64,000 nucleotides of DNA from positions 124,001-188,000 of the forward strand of contig NZ_BMIS01000006.1 of the NCBI RefSeq assembly GCF_014642675.1, written 5' to 3'. The position numbers and the translations under genes were made by a program. Below are positions 62,353 to 64,000 of this stretch, one piece after another (within the stretch, counting starts at the first letter, position 1; each line of letters begins with the position of its first letter). The notes beneath the pieces are model-generated. The model saw only the letters and a list, made by a program, of their open reading frames with translations, searched no databases and was not told the origin of the DNA. This DNA comes from Nesterenkonia cremea (GTDB taxonomy: Bacteria; Actinomycetota; Actinomycetes; Actinomycetales; Micrococcaceae).

Positions 62353-64000
62353 TCACTCGATGGTGGCGATGACCTCTCCGGCGCTCAGCGTCTTGCCGGC
62401 CTCCACCTTCAGGCCTTTGAGCTTGCCCGCCTTATGCGCAGTGATCGGCTGCTCCATCTTCATGGCCTCCAGGACCAGCACCAGGTCGCCTTCTTCGACC
62501 TTGGCGCCCTCCTTGGTGGCCAGCTTCACCACAGTGCCCTGCATGGGGGAGGTCAGCTGGTCACCGGATGCGCCCACGGCGCCGCCGGCCCTGCGCGCCT
62601 TGCGCTTCTTCTTGGAGCCGGCCGGGCGGCCGCCCAGCTTGCCGGCGGCCAGGGACTCGGGCAGGTTCACGGTGACCCGCTTGCCGTTGACCTCCATGAC
62701 CACGGACCCGCGTCCCTCGGCGGCCTCGGCACCGGGGTGTGCGGTCAGCGTGTTGAACGGCTGGATGGTGTTGTCGAACTCGGTCTCGATCCACCGGGTG
62801 TGCACGGAGAAGGACTCCGGGGTGCGCTTGCGGGTGGCCGGCGTCGCGGCCTTCTGGCCCACTTCGGGGGCGAAGGCCGGGTCCTCCACCACAGCGCGGT
62901 GGAAGGGCAGCACAGTGGGCATGCCCTCGACCTTCATCTCGGCCAGCGCCCGCTTGGCGCGGCGCAGCGCCTGCTCGCGGTCGGCGCCGGTGACGATCAG
63001 CTTGGCCACCATGGAGTCGAAGGAGCCGGAGATGGTCTCACCGGCGCGGACGCCGGAGTCCACACGCACGCCTGGGCCGGTGGGCAGCTCGAAGCGGTCC
63101 AGAGTGCCCGGTGCGGGCATGAAGTTCCGGCCCGGGTCCTCCCCGTTGATGCGGAACTCGAAGCTGTGGCCGCGGACCTCCGGGTCGTCGTAGCCGAGCT
63201 TCTCGCCGCGGGCGATCCGGAACTGCTCGCGGACCAGGTCCAGGCTGGTGACCTCCTCGGAGACCGGGTGCTCCACCTGCAGGCGGGTGTTGACCTCCAG
63301 GAAGCTGATGGTGCCGTCCTGGCCGATCAGGAATTCGCAGGTGCCGGCGCCCACGTAGCCGGCCTCCTTCAGCAGGGCCTTGGAGGCGCGGTAGAGCTGG
63401 CGGTTCTGATTGCGGCTCAGAAAGGGCGCCGGGGCCTCCTCCACGAGCTTCTGATTGCGGCGCTGCAGGGAGCAGTCCCGGGTGGAGACCACCACGACGT
63501 TGCCGTGCTCATCGGCCAGGCACTGGGTCTCCACGTGGCGGGGCTTGTCCAGGAACTTCTCGATGAAGCATTCGCCTCGGCCGAAGGCGGAGACGGCCTC
63601 ACGCACTGCCGATTCGTAGAGCTCGACGACCTCTTCCTTCTCGCGGACCACCTTGATGCCGCGTCCGCCGCCGCCGTGGGCGGCCTTGATGGCGATGGGA
63701 AGGCCCTGCTTCTCGGCGAACTTCACAACCTCATCGGCGTCCTTGACCGGCTTCTTGGTGCCCGGCGCCAGGGGAGCGCCCACCTTCTCTGCCAGCTGAC
63801 GGGCCGAGACCTTATCGCCCAGGGTCTCGATGGCCTCAGGCGAGGGGCCGATCCAGACCAGGCCGGCGTCGATGACGGTGCGGGCGAACTCGGCGTTCTC
63901 GGAGAGGAAGCCGTAGCCGGGGTGGACGGCATCGGCGCCGGTGGCCCGTGCGGCCTCCAGGATCTTGTCGATGACCAGGTAGCTCTCGGCCGCGGAGGAG
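62353..64000 (-). CDS. Biotin-dependent acyl-CoA carboxylase alpha subunit (partial)
   Basis: The frame runs off the right edge, so the N-terminal part is missing. About 549 residues are present. They carry [16 protein letters not shown], the ATP loop [33 protein letters not shown] and [16 protein letters not shown] of biotin carboxylase, a linker, and the C-terminal biotinyl domain with [11 protein letters not shown]. This is the acetyl-/propionyl-CoA carboxylase alpha chain of actinobacteria; which acyl-CoA it serves cannot be told. Confidence 0.94.
   Translation of the reverse strand, partial: SSAAESYLVIDKILEAARATGADAVHPGYGFLSENAEFARTVIDAGLVWIGPSPEAIETLGDKVSARQLAEKVGAPLAPGTKKPVKDADEVVKFAEKQGLPIAIKAAHGGGGRGIKVVREKEEVVELYESAVREAVSAFGRGECFIEKFLDKPRHVETQCLADEHGNVVVVSTRDCSLQRRNQKLVEEAPAPFLSRNQNRQLYRASKALLKEAGYVGAGTCEFLIGQDGTISFLEVNTRLQVEHPVSEEVTSLDLVREQFRIARGEKLGYDDPEVRGHSFEFRINGEDPGRNFMPAPGTLDRFELPTGPGVRVDSGVRAGETISGSFDSMVAKLIVTGADREQALRRAKRALAEMKVEGMPTVLPFHRAVVEDPAFAPEVGQKAATPATRKRTPESFSVHTRWIETEFDNTIQPFNTLTAHPGAEAAEGRGSVVMEVNGKRVTVNLPESLAAGKLGGRPAGSKKKRKARRAGGAVGASGDQLTSPMQGTVVKLATKEGAKVEEGDLVLVLEAMKMEQPITAHKAGKLKGLKVEAGKTLSAGEVIATIE

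Overview
This 64 kb window comes from a high-GC Gram-positive (actinobacterial) chromosome, most likely family Micrococcaceae and possibly Nesterenkonia-like. The family-level call rests on protein similarity recalled from memory, on ribosomal operons without rpsN or rpsD, and on Arg/Gly-rich tails on S3 and S5. The genus is a guess supported by the many very acidic exported lipoproteins, which fit salt or alkali adaptation. No rRNA, tRNA, CRISPR array, insertion sequence or prophage was seen.

Layout. (1) 1-16.9 kb is the translation super-cluster: the end of tuf, the S10 operon (rpsJ to rpsQ), a re-initiated spc operon (rplN to rplO), secY-adk-map, and infA-rpmJ-rpsM-rpsK-rpoA-rplQ. It is followed by truA and a membrane-anchored secreted protein. 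(2) 18.7-30.7 kb is a phosphotransferase (PTS) island. It holds a PRD regulator (MtlR-like), an EIIB-HPr fusion, Enzyme I, mannitol EIICBA, mannitol-1-phosphate dehydrogenase, and on the opposite strand fruA-fruK-fruR. General PTS proteins and two hexitol/hexose systems are therefore encoded together. (3) 31.2-34.2 kb holds rplM-rpsI and glmM. (4) 34.4-39.1 kb holds two paralogous D,D-carboxypeptidase lipoproteins around mscL, coaA, a frameshifted lipoprotein gene and a truncated bile-acid-symporter-like gene. (5) 39.2-49.2 kb is a cell-wall and tRNA-modification block: glmS, acpS, nnr, alr, tsaE, an alkaline phosphatase, tsaB, rimI, tsaD. (6) 49.3-54.2 kb holds a YbdK-type carboxylate-amine ligase, a family 3 glycosidase lipoprotein (NagZ-like), a small helical protein and a THUMP-like methyltransferase. 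(7) 54.4-58.5 kb is a catechol-siderophore-type ABC importer behind a DtxR-like box. (8) 58.5-64 kb holds an eda (KDPG aldolase) relic, an MFS transporter gene interrupted by an in-frame amber codon, a LuxR regulator fused to a histidine-kinase-like ATPase, tenA, and the 3' part of a biotin-dependent acyl-CoA carboxylase alpha subunit.

Functionally, the window combines core translation, PTS sugar uptake, peptidoglycan precursor synthesis and recycling (glmS, glmM, alr, VanY-like, NagZ-like) and iron uptake. The most unusual points are: an EIIB-HPr gene with its own internal Shine-Dalgarno and ATG for HPr; twelve genes whose start codon lies 6-8 bases after a TANNNT box (probable leaderless mRNAs); several long perfect or near-perfect inverted repeats; candidate operators for MtlR, FruR, PhoP and DtxR; and a set of recently broken genes (lipoprotein, symporter, eda, MFS).
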